Under the pieces are notes generated by a model that saw nothing but the letters and a program-made list of their open reading frames with translations, had not been told where the DNA came from and searched no databases. This document shows positions 1-12,022 of a DNA stretch of 64,000 nucleotides, one piece after another. Source of the stretch: Cryptomeria japonica (taxonomy: Eukaryota; Streptophyta; Pinopsida; Cupressales; Cupressaceae); contig NC_081415.1 in the NCBI RefSeq assembly GCF_030272615.1, positions 107,698,406-107,762,405 on the forward strand, given 5' to 3'. A program made the position numbers and the translations under genes. How positions within the stretch are numbered: position 1 is the first letter of the stretch; the number at the start of each line of letters is the position of its first letter.

Positions 1-685
1 ATTGGACAGGAGGAACACTACAAGGAGGAATGGAATGGTTAAACGAATTGCCCCCTTGCGTCATGTTCATTTGTGGAGATATAATAGGGACACTCATTGA
101 AGGAATGAATGAAGAAGTCGGATTAAATGAAGGAAGAGGGTTAATTGAAGAAGAAGGGTTGCCCCCATGACTGGTGATCACAGGAGGAATGTCTTGTGTA
201 GAAGTAGCCATTATGTTTGATGTAAAGGTAGGTACACTAGCAATAGAAGTCATCAAAGGAATAGAATGATTGACTTGAGTAGGAGGTTGTGTATAACCTA
301 AGGTTTCGGCACAACTTTTCATAGGCATCACATTTGAATCCACAATGTGTGCAATACCACGCAAAATATCAATTCCATTCTTATCACTTTGAAGCATACG
401 TTTTAGACCCTCAATTAAAGGAAGAGCTTGACTATCAGGGTATTCTTGAGACATCCACTGTCGAAAATCGTCAAATTGGTTATCCAATTTTGAAAGTTGT
501 TCTACAGAAACCTCATGGAGAGCTTCTTCATCATTAGGAGGATTAGAGGAATTACCCATGTCCTCGTTAAAAAGGCTATTCAAATTAGGTTCCATCTCCT
601 AAGTAGTTAAACCTCGGAAAGACTTAATTCTACGGCTTCGTCTAACGGGAATAGTGTAAGTAGGGCTTATTGTTGTAAAACTCAT
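1..685 (-). pseudogene. gag N-terminal part of element A1 (one premature stop, runs off window)
   Basis: Reading on the minus strand from the ATG at 685-683, the product begins MSFTTISPTY and is colinear with the A2 gag start at 20181. An in-frame TAG at 601-599 interrupts it just before a second ATG at 595. From there the frame stays open to base 1. The visible part is the serine/threonine/proline-rich region upstream of the capsid-like gag domain, which lies outside the window. A2 has GAG-type sequence where A1 has the stop. The family assignment rests on homology to A2, not on a domain seen here. Confidence 0.7.
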
Positions 686-1848
686 GCACTAGAGAGAGAG
701 AGAAAGTTTTGAATTTAGAGGTAGCAATTTTCAGTAAAATCAGCCAATCTTTTGGATTTAAGCTGTTAAATACAATCAGGACAATCTCCCGAAATTTCAG
801 AAAAAATGTCAGGGACCGTGGCGCTTCGGAGTGCACACGGTCCCAGCAACTTTTTTCGAAATTCGCAGGGATGAAAGTTATGATGATTTTAGAGCTAATC
901 TAAAAAAATTGAGTGATTTTACGATCTGTAGATAGGCCAAATTAAAGTTGCAATCTCGAAATTGAACCCTACCAAGATTGTCGAAAAATGCAAAAATTTG
1001 AATTTTGAAAAAGAGAGGGAAACTGAAATTTTGAATGTTATGATTTTAGAGGGAATGTCAAGAGCAATGCAAATTTTGAAATTTAAAAATTGACTCAATT
1101 TCACGCAAAATTCAATTTTGAAAGCGGAAATTAAAGTTGTTGTAATTAAGCACTTAATTTCAAAAGTCACAAATTGCAAAATTTTGAATAAAGCACTGAA
1201 ATTTCGAATGAATGCAAACACACTTTCCAGATTTAGGACAGTAAGAACACAATTTTGACACAAAATTTCAATTTCGATGATTTTCGAATGTTTAGAAGCC
1301 TTAATCCAAGCAATCACAAGACCAACTTTGACTGTAATTTTGAAAGTGTTAGATTTGATAAAATCAACCAAAATTCTGGATTTTAGCAGGAAAATACAGT
1401 AAGATCTCGCTCCCGAAATTTCGGAAAAAATGTCGGGGACGATGGCGCTCGGAGTGCACACGGTCCTCACAACTTTTTTCCAAATTTTCAGGGATGAAAG
1501 ATATTGTGATTTTATTGCGGAATCCAAAGTTATAGCTGATTTGGAGATGTTTTGATCAGTGAAATTGTCGGACAAAGGTTGAATCAAGAGGGTTTCAAAA
1601 ATTAGGGTTTTGACACTTAACCACTTAATTTTCAAAATTGAAGCGCAAATATGAATTGATAATTTGTAATAGAAAGGCAGATCTGAAACAAGCATTAACA
1701 ATTAAACATTTCACAAGTTTAATTACTTAAAAAGAAAATTTAGGGTTTTTTATGCAATTAACCTCTAAAATTTTGCAAAAGATCAAACATGGAAATGTAA
1801 TCAAGGAATCCAATTTTCAGATCTAACTATGAATGATCAGAAAGGATG
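686..1848 (-). other. untranslated leader of element A1
   Basis: Between the primer-binding site and gag. It contains two diverged copies of a hairpin-bearing module, at 739-900 and 1363-1520. The first has perfect 9-bp arms at 812-820 and 836-844 (GGGACCGTG / CACGGTCCC). A 260-codon open frame (1701-919) lies here but is low-complexity (Phe/Ile/Lys/Leu) and is not maintained in A2, so it is not called a gene. Confidence 0.6.
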
Positions 1849-1866
1849 TTCACGTCGGGTTCACCA
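1849..1866 (-). other. candidate primer-binding site of A1
   Basis: On the minus strand TGGTGAACCCGACGTGAA begins three bases after the LTR end. TGG at the start is what a site complementary to a tRNA 3' CCA end should show. The priming tRNA was not identified. The same site, more diverged, follows the A3 LTR (about 57132-57149). Confidence 0.6.
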
Positions 1867-1869
1867 AAA

Positions 1870-3064
1870 TGTAAAGCGGAAAACCGCGATCGAACCCTAG
1901 TTGCTCTCCCCTCTTCCAACTCCAAGGAGAGAGAAGGGAGATTCACTAGGGTTGATGGTTTTCACTTAGGGGAGAGACTTTACATTCAAAAGAGGGTTTG
2001 AAACCCACAAGATCCAATCCCACACAATGCAAGATTGGATGCTAAATGCGTTTCAAGGATTAAGAAAGCAAGGCTACCCTCTTTTGTAAAGAATGTTGAT
2101 AGAAGAATTAAGCTAGGCATGCATAGAAAGTGACAAAGATTCGCTTATAAACTGAGATAGGGATATAGGATGAAGCTGCGGACCTGGAATTAGTAGTAAA
2201 ATGTCGATACGGCGCTGTCCTGCAATTTTGAGCAAAAGTTGTCAGGACGATGGCGCCCGAGCGCCACGGTCCTCCGAAAAATCCGTGAAACGAAGGGGGA
2301 TCTATTCGTCTCTGCACAAGGATTCCAGATCTTCAATTTCAGCCGCGTACCTACAACCTACACACAGAAAAGTGAAGACGATTGGGGGGTTAGGGATTAG
2401 GGGTTTACCTTTAGGTCAAACCCTGGTTTTGGAATTAACCAAGAAATGAGCAATGCTGTAAATGTAAATGTCTGTAATGTAAAACAAGTACTAATACCTT
2501 GTTGTAAGGATGTTTGTATCCTTATGTGCGAAGGTATAGATGTTGTATGTTGTATGTTGTAGTAGTATGTAGTAAGTGATCTCCTCTTCAATGGTTGAAT
2601 CCTTGTCTTGAATGCAACACTTAGCCTTGAATGGAGACTTGAAATGATCAATTGCTTGAAGGAATGCTTGAATGCTTGAATGCTTGAGTATAATTTCCAT
2701 GCTTTTTCCATCATGTCAAATGAAAGAGGAAAATGTAGTTTATATACTTGTCAATTAGGGTTGATAGACTGATTTTCCTGACCTTAGGCCGACCAGGAAA
2801 GTTAATTTCCAATTTGTAAACAAAAAGACCCGAGACCCCATAGGAGACCGGGCCCAAAATAGGACCCAGGGACCAGGGCGCTGGGCGCTCTGGTCCCACC
2901 TCCCGGGACAGCAGGGTGCAAAGGAGGTTCAGGCCAGGGTGCAAGAAAATGCAGTTTTTGGTGTCATGAGCAAGTTTCGGGGTCTCCATTCAAGTTGCGT
3001 GTTGCGTCACCATCGTGAAGACCGAAATGCAGTCGAAATTGCAAGTGTCACAATTTTAGGACGC

Positions 3065-3068
<4 letters not shown>
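1870..3068 (-). repeat. LTR of element A1
   Basis: A segment of 1199 bp bounded by TG (1870) and CA (3068), colinear with the A3 LTR (57153-58333) and the partial A2 LTR (21154-21698). It carries a strong hairpin at 2869-2897 (13 positions each side, 12 canonical pairs in the minus-strand RNA, 3-base loop) and a second one at 2244-2273. On the minus strand a TATATAA sits at 2746-2740, about 325 bases from the LTR start, and could be the promoter. A3 lacks an obvious counterpart. Confidence 0.8.

Positions 3069-3102
<34 letters not shown>
3066..3102. repeat. TA dinucleotide microsatellite
   Basis: A nearly pure TA run directly between the A1 LTR end and the left edge of LINE-X. Other TA runs occur near 31640-31672 and 32322-32350. 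Confidence 0.95.
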
Positions 3103-3103
<1 letters not shown>

Positions 3104-4677
3104 TTGGTTCTCAATCTCCCTCACTTTGCCATTCGGCAGAGCCCATACCCCCCAACTCCTCTCCCACTGTGTCGAAGGATGCCGACATTAATGGCATCTT
3201 TGTTAATACCCCTAACCCTACCTGTAAACCAAAAATGTTTTCTGAAGTAGTGGCCAATAGAACTGGTGTTGTCGATGAGAAAGCCAAGTTTAACCTTGCA
3301 GGTGCCAGTGCTTGCGATGCCGCCATTCCCGGTAAGTGCTCTATGGCTCCTTTGGCCCCTTTCTCCATCGCTCCTAATCCTGAAATGCTTGCTGAGATTA
3401 TTAAGGAGAAGAATAGGTTAAAGAATACTGTGATTTTCTTTTCTGTTGTTGAACTTGATAAGTGTCCTCCTCAGAAATTTCTTGATGACTGGTTTCATAA
3501 TTTTTGGAATTAGAAAATGGGCTTTCACATTTCTTTTTGCCAGTAGATCCAGAAGGGTTTATTTGTGATATTCTTTGTTAATCATGAATCTCAAGTTGAA
3601 GTCCTTAAAAAGCAATATTGGACCGTTGGATCCACTTCTTTTCGTGCTTTGGCTTGGACTCCTGAGGCTATGCACGAAGAAGTTCATGCCCTTTCAGCCC
3701 CTAGATGGATAATGGTTAAAAATGTCCCCCCCTTTTTATGGTGATTCTTGCCTCAATTGCTTGAACCGTTGGGCAAAACCATCTAAATGGATGATACTGT
3801 TAGGCTGGTACCGCATATGGACGCTAGAGTCCTTATTTCTTTGCAACCAGGGAAGGAAATCCCTGCTGACATCTCTTTTAACATCATGGAAGAAACTTTT
3901 GTGTTCCCTATTGACATATTGGGAGGTCTAAATGCTTGTTTCTTATGTCAGAAAGAGGGCCACCTTAGAAAGGATTGCCCCATTATTAAAAAGAATCAGA
4001 ACCCTGCTAAATTCCCTCAACCCGCTAACCCTAATCTGCCTCCTTCGGTTAACAAAAACACTCAAGAGGAAACTACCTCCAAACCTCCTCCTACTCTTGA
4101 CTCAGCCTCTCCTGTTTCTCGTATCACTCAAATCTCTTTCCCTTTTTCGGACATGGCTATTGATGAAGCAAACACTGATGATGGCTTCCAAACTGTCAAC
4201 AAAAAAAGAAGGTGCAAGGGTAATAACATTAATCGTCCTAAAACTTCAAATCCTACCTCCTCGGGAAATCTCCTTCCCCAAACACCTCTTGTTATCCCTC
4301 CTATGGTTGAATTTAGTAGCGACAACCCTCCTTGCTCCCCTACTATTTGTTCCAACAATTCCGACCTGAATATCTCTCTAGGAGCATCTCGGAAGTTCCC
4401 ACAAATTTTTTTTAAGGAACTAAGTGATGATTGTTCTATTGAAATCATCCCTGCTATTAACAATCTCCCCAGTATGCCTTCCGTGGAAGTGGATTCCCAA
4501 TCCAAAAATGAAGATGATCCTAAATCTGATACCCTTACTTCGAAATGCAGGGGAAGACCTCCGGGATCTAAGAATAAAACCTCTGGTAAGAAAACGGGGG
4601 ATAGTTCTACTAAGTCTTTACCCTCAGCTGATGAAGCTGGTGTTGTGTGCCCTACTCCCTCTAATATTTCCTCATGA
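3103..4677 (+). pseudogene. LINE-X ORF1 (RNA-binding gag-like protein, CCHC knuckle)
   Basis: One reading frame with four in-frame stops: 3511-3513 (TAG), 3544-3546 (TAG), 3742-3744 (TGA) and 3784-3786 (TAA). The middle matches the DUF4283 layout found in plant LINE ORF1 proteins. The knuckle CFLCQKEGHLRKDC (C-x2-C-x4-H-x4-C) lies near 3931-3975. The tail is Pro/Ser/Lys-rich with GRPPGSKNK near 4550. It ends at TGA 4675-4677, overlapping the ORF2 ATG by the tetranucleotide ATGA. The protein would coat LINE RNA. It cannot be made full length from this copy. Confidence 0.8.
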
Positions 4678-7600
4678 ATTGTTTATCTTGGAATGTGAGG
4701 GGTCTTCAATCCCCAGATAGGAAATTTGTTATTAAGCATTTTCTTCGTTCTTTTAATTCTATGGATTTTCTTATGTTGCAAGAAGTTAAAGCCATCGGTT
4801 TCATGCTTGAAACCAACCTTAACTTTATATGGAATAATGTGATCAAGTTTTGTACTAATCACAATAGAGGCAGAGGTACAATTGCTCTCCTCACCAGCCC
4901 CAAATGGGGGAACTATATTACTGCCAATGGCACGTCTCCCTGCCAGAGAGCTATCTGGATTATCATTAATCATAATAATAATATCTTTGGCATTTGCTTT
5001 GTCTATGCCCCCAATGACTCTAAGGAGAGGGCTAATCTTTGGAAATGGATGACTACTCTCCTTGATATCCCCTGGCTGGTTAGCGGAGATTTTAATATGG
5101 TTGAGTCCTAGCAAGATAAATCTAGAGGTAATCCCTTCGTTTGGAAAGATAATGAAAAGATTCATTGGAACAAGTTAATTAATTCTAAGACTTTGTTTGA
5201 CCCTTTAGCTGGCAATAAGGCCTCTAACCCCGGGATTTGGCACACTTGGTGCAACTTCCAACATGACCACTCTTGAATCTATTCTAGACTTGACCATTTC
5301 TATGGCAACAAGAATGTTTTCTCCTTCCTTCCTGACAACCAGAATAACATTGTCCTTGTAATGGCCACCACTCTCTTTGATCATCATCCCATTTTTACCC
5401 GTGTCAGCCTCAATTTCACCCCTGTTCACCCTAGGATGACTAATCCCAAGTTCATTTTGAATACCGGTCTCCTTCTTGATGAAGATATCCTTGCTGCTAT
5501 CCAGATTATTCGCAATATCAATAAGGTCAATTTCCCTAACTTCTCCATGACTGACAGATGGAAGGTCAATCTCCCAGCTTGGCAATGTCTCCTCAAAACC
5601 ATTGGTCAAAAGAATGCTAAGGATTACAGATTTGTTGAAAAACGTCTTTCCTCTGATCTCCAAGAGGCTAAGAGCAATGTCCAGAATGATTCCTCCAATA
5701 TTGACCTTGTCTCCCAGGTGATATCTGCTAAGGATGCCTTGAGGAAGCATCAACAATTTAGAATCTGTGGTGCTAAAATCAGATCTCGCGCTCATTGGAT
5801 CCAGAATGGAGACTGTGGTTCCAAATTCTTTTTTAACCTTTTAAAACAAAAGCAAACCAAGGAGTCTATTGACAGACTCCTTATTGACAACCAGGATATC
5901 TCAGATCTTGTTATCATTAACCAAGCCTTTGCCGATTACTACAAGAATCTCTTCACCTCTGAAGACTCTATGGAGGCTGTTGTTCTTAGGAATAAGTGTA
6001 AACCTCTTATCCTCAATATGCTGGATAATGATGATATTACTATCTTATCTAAGGACATCTCTTTGGATGAGGTTGAAAAAGCTATCAACTCTCTCAATAA
6101 TGATAAGGCCCCCGGCCCTGATGGGCTCCCTGTTGAATTTTATATGGCTAATATCAGTTGGATCTATAAGGATTTACCTGACATTTATGTGGAGGCCATA
6201 GCTAATGGTTCCCTTGGCCCTAAGATTAATAGTGGCATCATTAAACTTCTTCCCAAAGATGGGGACAAAGCTCTTATAAAAAATTGGAGGCCTATCACCC
6301 TCCTCAATGTCTCCTATAAAATTTTGGCCAAGATCCTAGCCCTCAGACTTGCTCATATCCTTCCTAAGTTTGTTTGTGCTACCCAGACTAGTTTTATCAA
6401 AGGTAGATATATTTTGGAAAACTTAATTACTAGCTGGGAAGCCATGGATTGGGCGAAGTGTTCTCATCATAAATTTGCGATGTTACTCTTGGATTTTGAA
6501 AAAGCCTATGATAGGGTTGAATGGAACTTTATCGTTATGATGCTTGAAGCATTTGGTTTCCTGGCCCTCTTTTGTAACTCAGTTTGGGTTCTTCTTAATG
6601 ATGCCTCTGCCCAGGTGGAGGTCAATGGTTCCCTCTCCAATCCCTTTCCCCTTGGTAGGTCTATCAGACAAGGATGTCCCCTTGCCCCTGCTTTGTTTGT
6701 CATAGCTTCAGAAGCCCTTTACTATATCCTCAGGGACAATACGCTTTCCCTTGATGTTAGAGGTCTTTATCTCCCTAACAATGATGAGCTTATAAACTGT
6801 CAGTTTGCTGATGATACTGCCTTATTTTTTGATCTTTCCAACAATAACTTTGCAGCCTTGCAAACCAAACTTACTTTGTTTTTCTGTATCTCTGGTGCTC
6901 GTATTTCCCAATCCAAATCCATCTGCCTAGGGTGGGAAGAGCAACCTCCTATTTGGTTCAATCAGTATAACTTCCAATGGGGCGGACCTCATAAGATTAT
7001 TAAGCATTTAGGTATCCCCTTTTCTGTTGAGCCTTCCCTCAAAGACATGTGGTCTTGGATTAAGGAAAAAATTGGTAAGAAGCTGAATAAGTGGCATAAC
7101 AAATCTTTATCTCTTGCTGGTAGAATTTAGGTTTGTCAAAAAATGTTGTCTTCATATAGCATATACTACTCCTCTACTTGGATGTTCAGTAATTACCAAA
7201 TTTTGGAAATTCAAAAGGCCATTAGGAGCTTCCTCTGGTATGATGGTAAAGGAAATAGAAAATGGCATGCGGTCAAATGGGACTGGTGTCATACTGACAA
7301 ACTCCTTGGGGGGCTAGGGCTTAAAGACCTTAAAACTCAAGGTATTTCTTTATTTGCCAAATGGATCTTTCATTCTATGGATGGGAACGATCCATGGAAG
7401 GTGCTGGTTAGGCATAATATTGTAAGAGGCTTTCCTAAAAAAGCTAGATCTTGGAGGAATCTCCCATTTTGTGACTTAATTATTGGCAACTTCTCGGTCA
7501 ATGTCCAAGGCTCTACTATTTTCAGATCCATCTGGAGAGCCTGGGACCATGTCAGGAATTTTATCACCAATAAGGATTTCCATGATGCTAAGCATCTATA

Positions 7601-8703
7601 TGGTGAAAGATCCATTTGGTGGAACTTGCGTCAGGCTGGTAAACCCCTGGCCCTTTCCCAAGGATGCTCTGCTAGGTTGTGGGCTAAATTGGGGATCTCC
7701 CAGCTTGATGATCTTTTTGAAAATGATAAACTCATAAATTGGGATGAGCTCAAGAATAGATTCAATATTCTGGACTCCCAAAAGAAGACTTATAATAATT
7801 GTCAAGGCTACTAAGGACCTGCCCTCTAACTGTCATGTGGACTCTCATAGATACTTAAAGTGCAAATGGTCGGATTGGGCCATCATGGTTAATCTCAAAG
7901 CCAAGAATATCTATAGAATGATTGATCATAATGAAAAGATTATTAATCATATCAATACTATTTGGTACTCTTCTCTTGATGCTGTGTCTTGGAAAAAGTA
8001 TTTTGATATTCTCTGGAAAGGCCCTGTTGAGCCTAAAATCAGATGTTTTAGGTGGCTGATTCTGCTTGATAGACTCCCTATTAGACAAGATGGTCACACT
8101 ACTGACATTTGCAGTCTTTGCAGGCTTCCTGAAACGGGTAGACATATCCTCTTTGATGGCATTTTTGCTAAAGAAATATGGAATATGTTTGGTATTTTTT
8201 ATCCTTTAAATGTGAACATTCTGGAAGTTGTTACTAGTCATATTGATGGGCTTAAAAAGGATGCTAATTTATTTTGGAATATGCTATCTTCTAACATCCT
8301 CTGGCAGATTTGGAAGTGCAGGAACGAGGAAAGGTATCAAAGCAACCCTAGAGTTCTTACTGAGTTTTTTCAAAAACTCACTTTTTTAAAAATATTTTTG
8401 CAGGTCCACACAACAATGATGATGGAGAAAGACAATCTAAGGAGATTCTTGAAAGATGGGAATGCCACTGTTTTCGTCTATGAGCTGAAGCATGGTCACG
8501 AGTGGAGGAGGAACTTTGATGACCTTCAAATGTTTGAACGAACTTGCAAAAGGCTGAACCAAGAGATCGGGAAGAATATTAATTCAAGGAAAAATGAGAT
8601 ATTCATGCTTACGCAAGTCCGGGAGCGTAAGATCATAGTTTGGATGGAGGGTCCTCTTGGTTGGACTGCTTGGGTTGATACCCATTATGATGTCTTACAC
8701 TAG
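4674..8703 (+). pseudogene. LINE-X ORF2 (endonuclease-reverse transcriptase)
   Basis: It starts at the ATG overlapping the ORF1 stop. The APE-type endonuclease begins NCLSWNVRGLQ and contains GDFNM and DHHPI. The reverse transcriptase follows with APGPDGLP, LLLDFEKAYDRVEW (catalytic Asp codon 6492-6494), RQGCPLAP and FADD at 6804-6815. A zinc-finger region (zf-RVT type, about 8000-8170) closes the protein. In-frame stops are at 5109-5111 (TAG), 5274-5276 (TGA) and 7128-7130 (TAG), each explained by one C-to-T change (CAG or CGA). Near 7744-7814 the frame shifts by one. The catalytic motifs remain recognisable, so the copy is dead but not ancient. Confidence 0.88.
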
Positions 8704-8868
8704 ATGTCCTTTAGCTTCTTCTTTAGTCTGTTTACATGATACTTAGAATTCGTGGTGAGGTTGGGCCTCTGTTTTGATACTATCATTAGATGTTTTTGTA
8801 TTTGATCTACCTATTTTTAATATAAAAATGTAAAAAAAATGCATTTTCTTACCCAAATGTGGAAATAT

Positions 8869-9010
8869 GGTTTTAAAAAATAGAAAAACTAAATAAAGCA
8901 AGAGAATATCTTTAGGTCATACCTTATAAGGATAAAAGTTAATGTTTTTAGTACTTTAAAGAGTATCACAACTTTAATGTAATGTATAAATAAAATTAAA
9001 GATTAAAAAG
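8869..9010 (+). repeat. dispersed repeat R2, copy 1
   Basis: GTTTTAAAAAATAGAAAAAC and the following 130 or so bases are about as similar to 15338-15465 as old duplicates would be. Both contain AAAAGTTAATGTTTTTAGT. Class unknown. Confidence 0.6.
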
Positions 9011-9298
9011 ATTAATTAAGAGTAGTTTGTTTTGATACATAACTCAAACTTAAGTTTGACTGTCCAAAGCTCATGTGAAAAAAATATGTTTTAAAAAAAC
9101 AAATTACTTTATAATGAAAGTCTACTTTTATCTAAAAAAGACTCAGATGTTTTATTTGCAAGTGAGAGCTTTACCTTGTACTTAGTATTTACTTCTTATT
9201 TATTACTATGTGCTTTTTAGGGTTCCTTTGAAAAGCAAACAATCAAGCAAAAATAAAATCACTCAACTCAAAGTCTCAAGGTTGACAGCTATTGGAGG

Positions 9299-9698
9299 CC
9301 AATAGCATGGTTTAAAATGGAGAATTTATACAAACCTAGGTTCACATATATATTTTTTAAAAACTCACATAATAAATTACATACAAATCTCATAAACACC
9401 AAAAAAAAATTTCACAACACATGACTTATAATACATCACACCCATACTCAACTTTGAGAAATTCTCCACAAGAGAGTAGGGTCACCTTTTGAAAGGGTTA
9501 AAACATCTCCAAGAATAAATCTAGATAATCTTCCATAATAATATACACAAATCACCCACTCCATATCACCAAAATAGGGATTCTCTTATCCCAATAACAT
9601 ACCAAGAAAAAGGTACTCATACTGTGTCACTTTACAAAAGTTCCTCTGCTACTCAAACCTGCAAACACACCAATAGCATGGTTTAAAATGGAGAATTT
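9299..9698. repeat. 29-bp exact direct repeat flanking about 342 bp
   Basis: The 29 bases at 9299-9327, beginning CCAATAGCATGGTTTAAAAT, recur exactly at 9670-9698. The left copy sits in an 8-bp palindrome, GCTATTGG-AGG-CCAATAGC (9288-9306). The enclosed 342 bp is AT-rich and unrecognised. Confidence 0.7.
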
Positions 9699-10480
9699 CA
9701 TGATGTGTATGGACAAAAATAATATTTTGGATGAAAAATCATATTTGGATGGTGTGCTTAAAAAAAAATGAAAGCAAAGCCAATGCTATGGTGGAATTTG
9801 ACGGTCACTCCTACTTGTCATATGAATTTTTGATGACGGTTTAGTCATTTCAATGTCTTTCATTTGACGTTTTCTATGACAATCTTATTAAATATAGTTA
9901 AAAAATTAAATTGATATTAAAATATTTTATCAATTATATTCTATCATTTCAATTATGACAAGTTTCTAAATTCCTAACTTCTGGTCTGGTCAAATCAGGT
10001 AAACTTGAATAAATTGATACTATAAAAAAATAAAAAAATAAAAAAAATTTCTCAAAAATAGAAAAGTAATATAGAAAAAATTACTTAATGAGCCATATAT
10101 TTCAAAAACTATTTTTTTTTTAATATTTTTTGCAATAACATTATAATTTGTTTATTTTAAAATGAATTTGTAAATAATTCTCCATTAAAAAAGTAAATAA
10201 AAATAAAGATTTATTTTCAACAGTTTAATGTCAAAAATTGAATATATTCTGAATTTAAGATATCCAATCAATATAGAATATTTATAATATATTATTTAAA
10301 TTTATAAAAACAAAAATATTTACAATATAAAATAAAGATATCTTGAAACATCTACATTTAAAAAAATATATATAAATATAGTTAATATAAAAATATTAAT
10401 ATTTTTGCCGAGAGGCAATTTACAATGGGATTCAAGTTGTTCGTAAACAAAAATGCTTTTTAAAAAAAAATTGACATGCT

Positions 10481-10870
10481 GACTTGGCAGTATAGTGACG
10501 CTGGCGGAAGAATGGGTAGAAACGCTACACATAAGATATCAGAACAACCGCAACCACATGGTAGTGGAAAAATAAATCGACTATGCCTGTCTACCAAAAA
10601 TAAATCGATTATGAGTAATGCATGCGGTGAGTAAGGCATAAGGTGAGTTGGCAGAGTACAATGGTACCGATGAAAGAGGGGAATAAAATCTGTCAGAACC
10701 ATTATAGAAGAGTGCACATTAATATGCCAGAAGAGCGGACGCCAAGGAAAGAGTCGTGGTATTGCATCTTTAAAAGCTTACAACATTTCTGTAAAAAAAT
10801 TCTATTCGGCATCCTTGAGAGCAAGGCACCGCTGTGCAAAATCTTCAGGTATGTAAACTGATTTTCTCAG
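10481..10870 (+). other. possible exon or promoter-proximal region, unrecognised
   Basis: Less AT-rich than its surroundings. A 72-codon frame (10643-10861) with unremarkable composition runs across a good splice-donor match, TTCAGGTATGT, near 10845-10858, and the sequence after it is pyrimidine-rich and intron-like. A small first exon of an unidentified gene would explain this, but no downstream exon was found and the protein resembles nothing I know. Confidence 0.2.
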
Positions 10871-11660
10871 TCTTTTCTCTTACAGTAGATTTTGAAGTTT
10901 CCATAGCAATTTCAACATATCTGTTTTATGTATATCCTTGCGACCATAATATTTTGTGTGAGAGAGATTTTCTTTGAGGCACTTGATCGAATACTGTATG
11001 CGCACTGTCTATCCTTCTGCAGGCTTTCCTTCAGCTTCTCTGCACTCTCCACTTAAGTCTTCTACATTTTCATTGCATGCATTAATCCGTCTACAATAAC
11101 GGATTCTATCTTTCCCTCCTCTCTGAAAGAATGCATTGCATGTAGTCTGTTCTGAACCTGAAAAAGAGATTCTTTGGACACTATCCAGAACCTGAGCAGA
11201 TATTACAGAATGCTCTGATGAGTTTAAGAGTACTCTCTCCTTCAATGGGTCCATATTAACTCTAATAGCCATCATTGCTAAAATTATCATCAAGTTTTCA
11301 ACTTTGTGCATGGCATAATCAAAATATTTTCACAATTAAAAAACCAAATCATAAAATAAGCTTATAAAAACTCTTACCAGATTTCGGTGTATTTAGGCTT
11401 TTCAAAATTAAATGTTTTAGGATAAGAGTATTTGTTCCAAGCTAAGCACCATTCAAAAAAAGTAAGTTGACAGTCAAATTATAGTGTTTGTTCCAAGCGC
11501 AGGGAAAATTCATTTCTTGTGTTGCGTGGAAAGGGATTTGGAGGGTAAATGTTTATCTTTTGAAGTGAAAATGAAAGGGAGCTAAATACTTTTCCACACC
11601 ACACCACATGCACTCGATATTTTAATCTTTCCTGGAAAATAAGTCTTAATATTTATTCAT
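10871..11660. other. intergenic DNA, one doubtful minus-strand ORF
   Basis: A 100-codon frame on the minus strand (11311-11009) starts with ATG and has a fairly balanced composition (includes DPLKERVLLNSSEHSV), but shows no domain, promoter or splice context that I can support. The rest is unremarkable. Confidence 0.3.
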
Positions 11661-11666
11661 TAAAAT

Positions 11667-11774
11667 GGATTCAATTTTGATGTGGATGGTATCTGGGAAT
11701 AAATGTGGTACCGTTCATTTGGATTCAATTTTGATGTGGATGGTATCTGGGAATAAATGTGGTACCGTTCATTT
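11667..11774. repeat. exact tandem duplication, 2 x 54 bp
   Basis: The unit beginning GGATTCAATTTTGATGTGGA repeats at 11667 and 11721 with no mismatch seen, and a further 5 bases of a third copy follow. The identity implies a recent event. Each copy contains GGTACC. Confidence 0.95.
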
Positions 11775-12022
11775 GGATTATCAATTTAATCGATGCTCTT
11801 TGGATTTTTATTATTATTTTAATTTATAACATGAAAGTAACACAAGTTGAAAATATAGACACACAATTTATTGGATTTAGTTGGAGTTGGCCATTAAGAT
11901 TATTACTACCATCTTTTAAAGCTTACATTTTCTTTGTTGATGGTGTTAATAACTCATTAAAGTTGTACATATTATTTTTTTATCTTTTGTGTAATATTGA
12001 TTATTATATGATATATTTAAAA

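Larger units (their letters stand above)
1..3068 (-). mobile_element. Ty3/gypsy-type LTR retrotransposon A1, 5' part only
   Basis: The 5' part of an LTR element transcribed on the minus strand: LTR at 1870-3068, a 3-base gap, a primer-binding-like site, a leader of about 1.16 kb, then the start of gag running off the window at base 1. It is related to A2 (16713-21698) and A3 (54290-58333), which carry a clear gypsy gag zinc knuckle, but is more diverged from both. The leader holds two copies of a module of about 160 bp (739-900 and 1363-1520), where A2 and A3 hold one. The right edge abuts a TA microsatellite, so no target-site duplication can be checked. Confidence 0.85.
3103..8838 (+). mobile_element. 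L1-type LINE retrotransposon, decayed (LINE-X)
   Basis: Two overlapping long reading frames: ORF1 with a CCHC knuckle, and ORF2 with endonuclease, reverse transcriptase and a zf-RVT-like domain, followed by a short 3' region ending in an A-rich tail (TATAAAAATGTAAAAAAAA, 8821-8839). The ORF1 frame is open to the left edge without an ATG, so the copy is probably 5'-truncated. No convincing target-site duplication was found; the left flank is a TA repeat. All breaks are nonsense codons except one frameshift near 7800. Confidence 0.9.
8839..10480. other. AT-rich intergenic DNA, no gene recognised
   Basis: No coding signal beyond short chance ORFs. It includes a copy of a dispersed repeat (8869-9010) and a 29-bp direct repeat pair at 9299-9327 and 9670-9698. 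The remainder is homopolymer-rich A/T sequence. Confidence 0.6.

Noticed and set aside
919-1701. 260-codon minus-strand ORF in the A1 leader
   Set aside because: Low-complexity Phe/Ile/Lys/Leu composition, no domain, and the homologous leaders of A2 and A3 do not keep it open.
4128-5795. Long minus-strand ORFs over LINE-X (for example 5205-5795, 4683-5165)
   Set aside because: Antisense shadows of ORF1 and ORF2 with no coding features.
11009-11311. 100-codon minus-strand ORF with ATG
   Set aside because: Balanced composition but no promoter, splice or homology support. Mentioned only in the intergenic entry.
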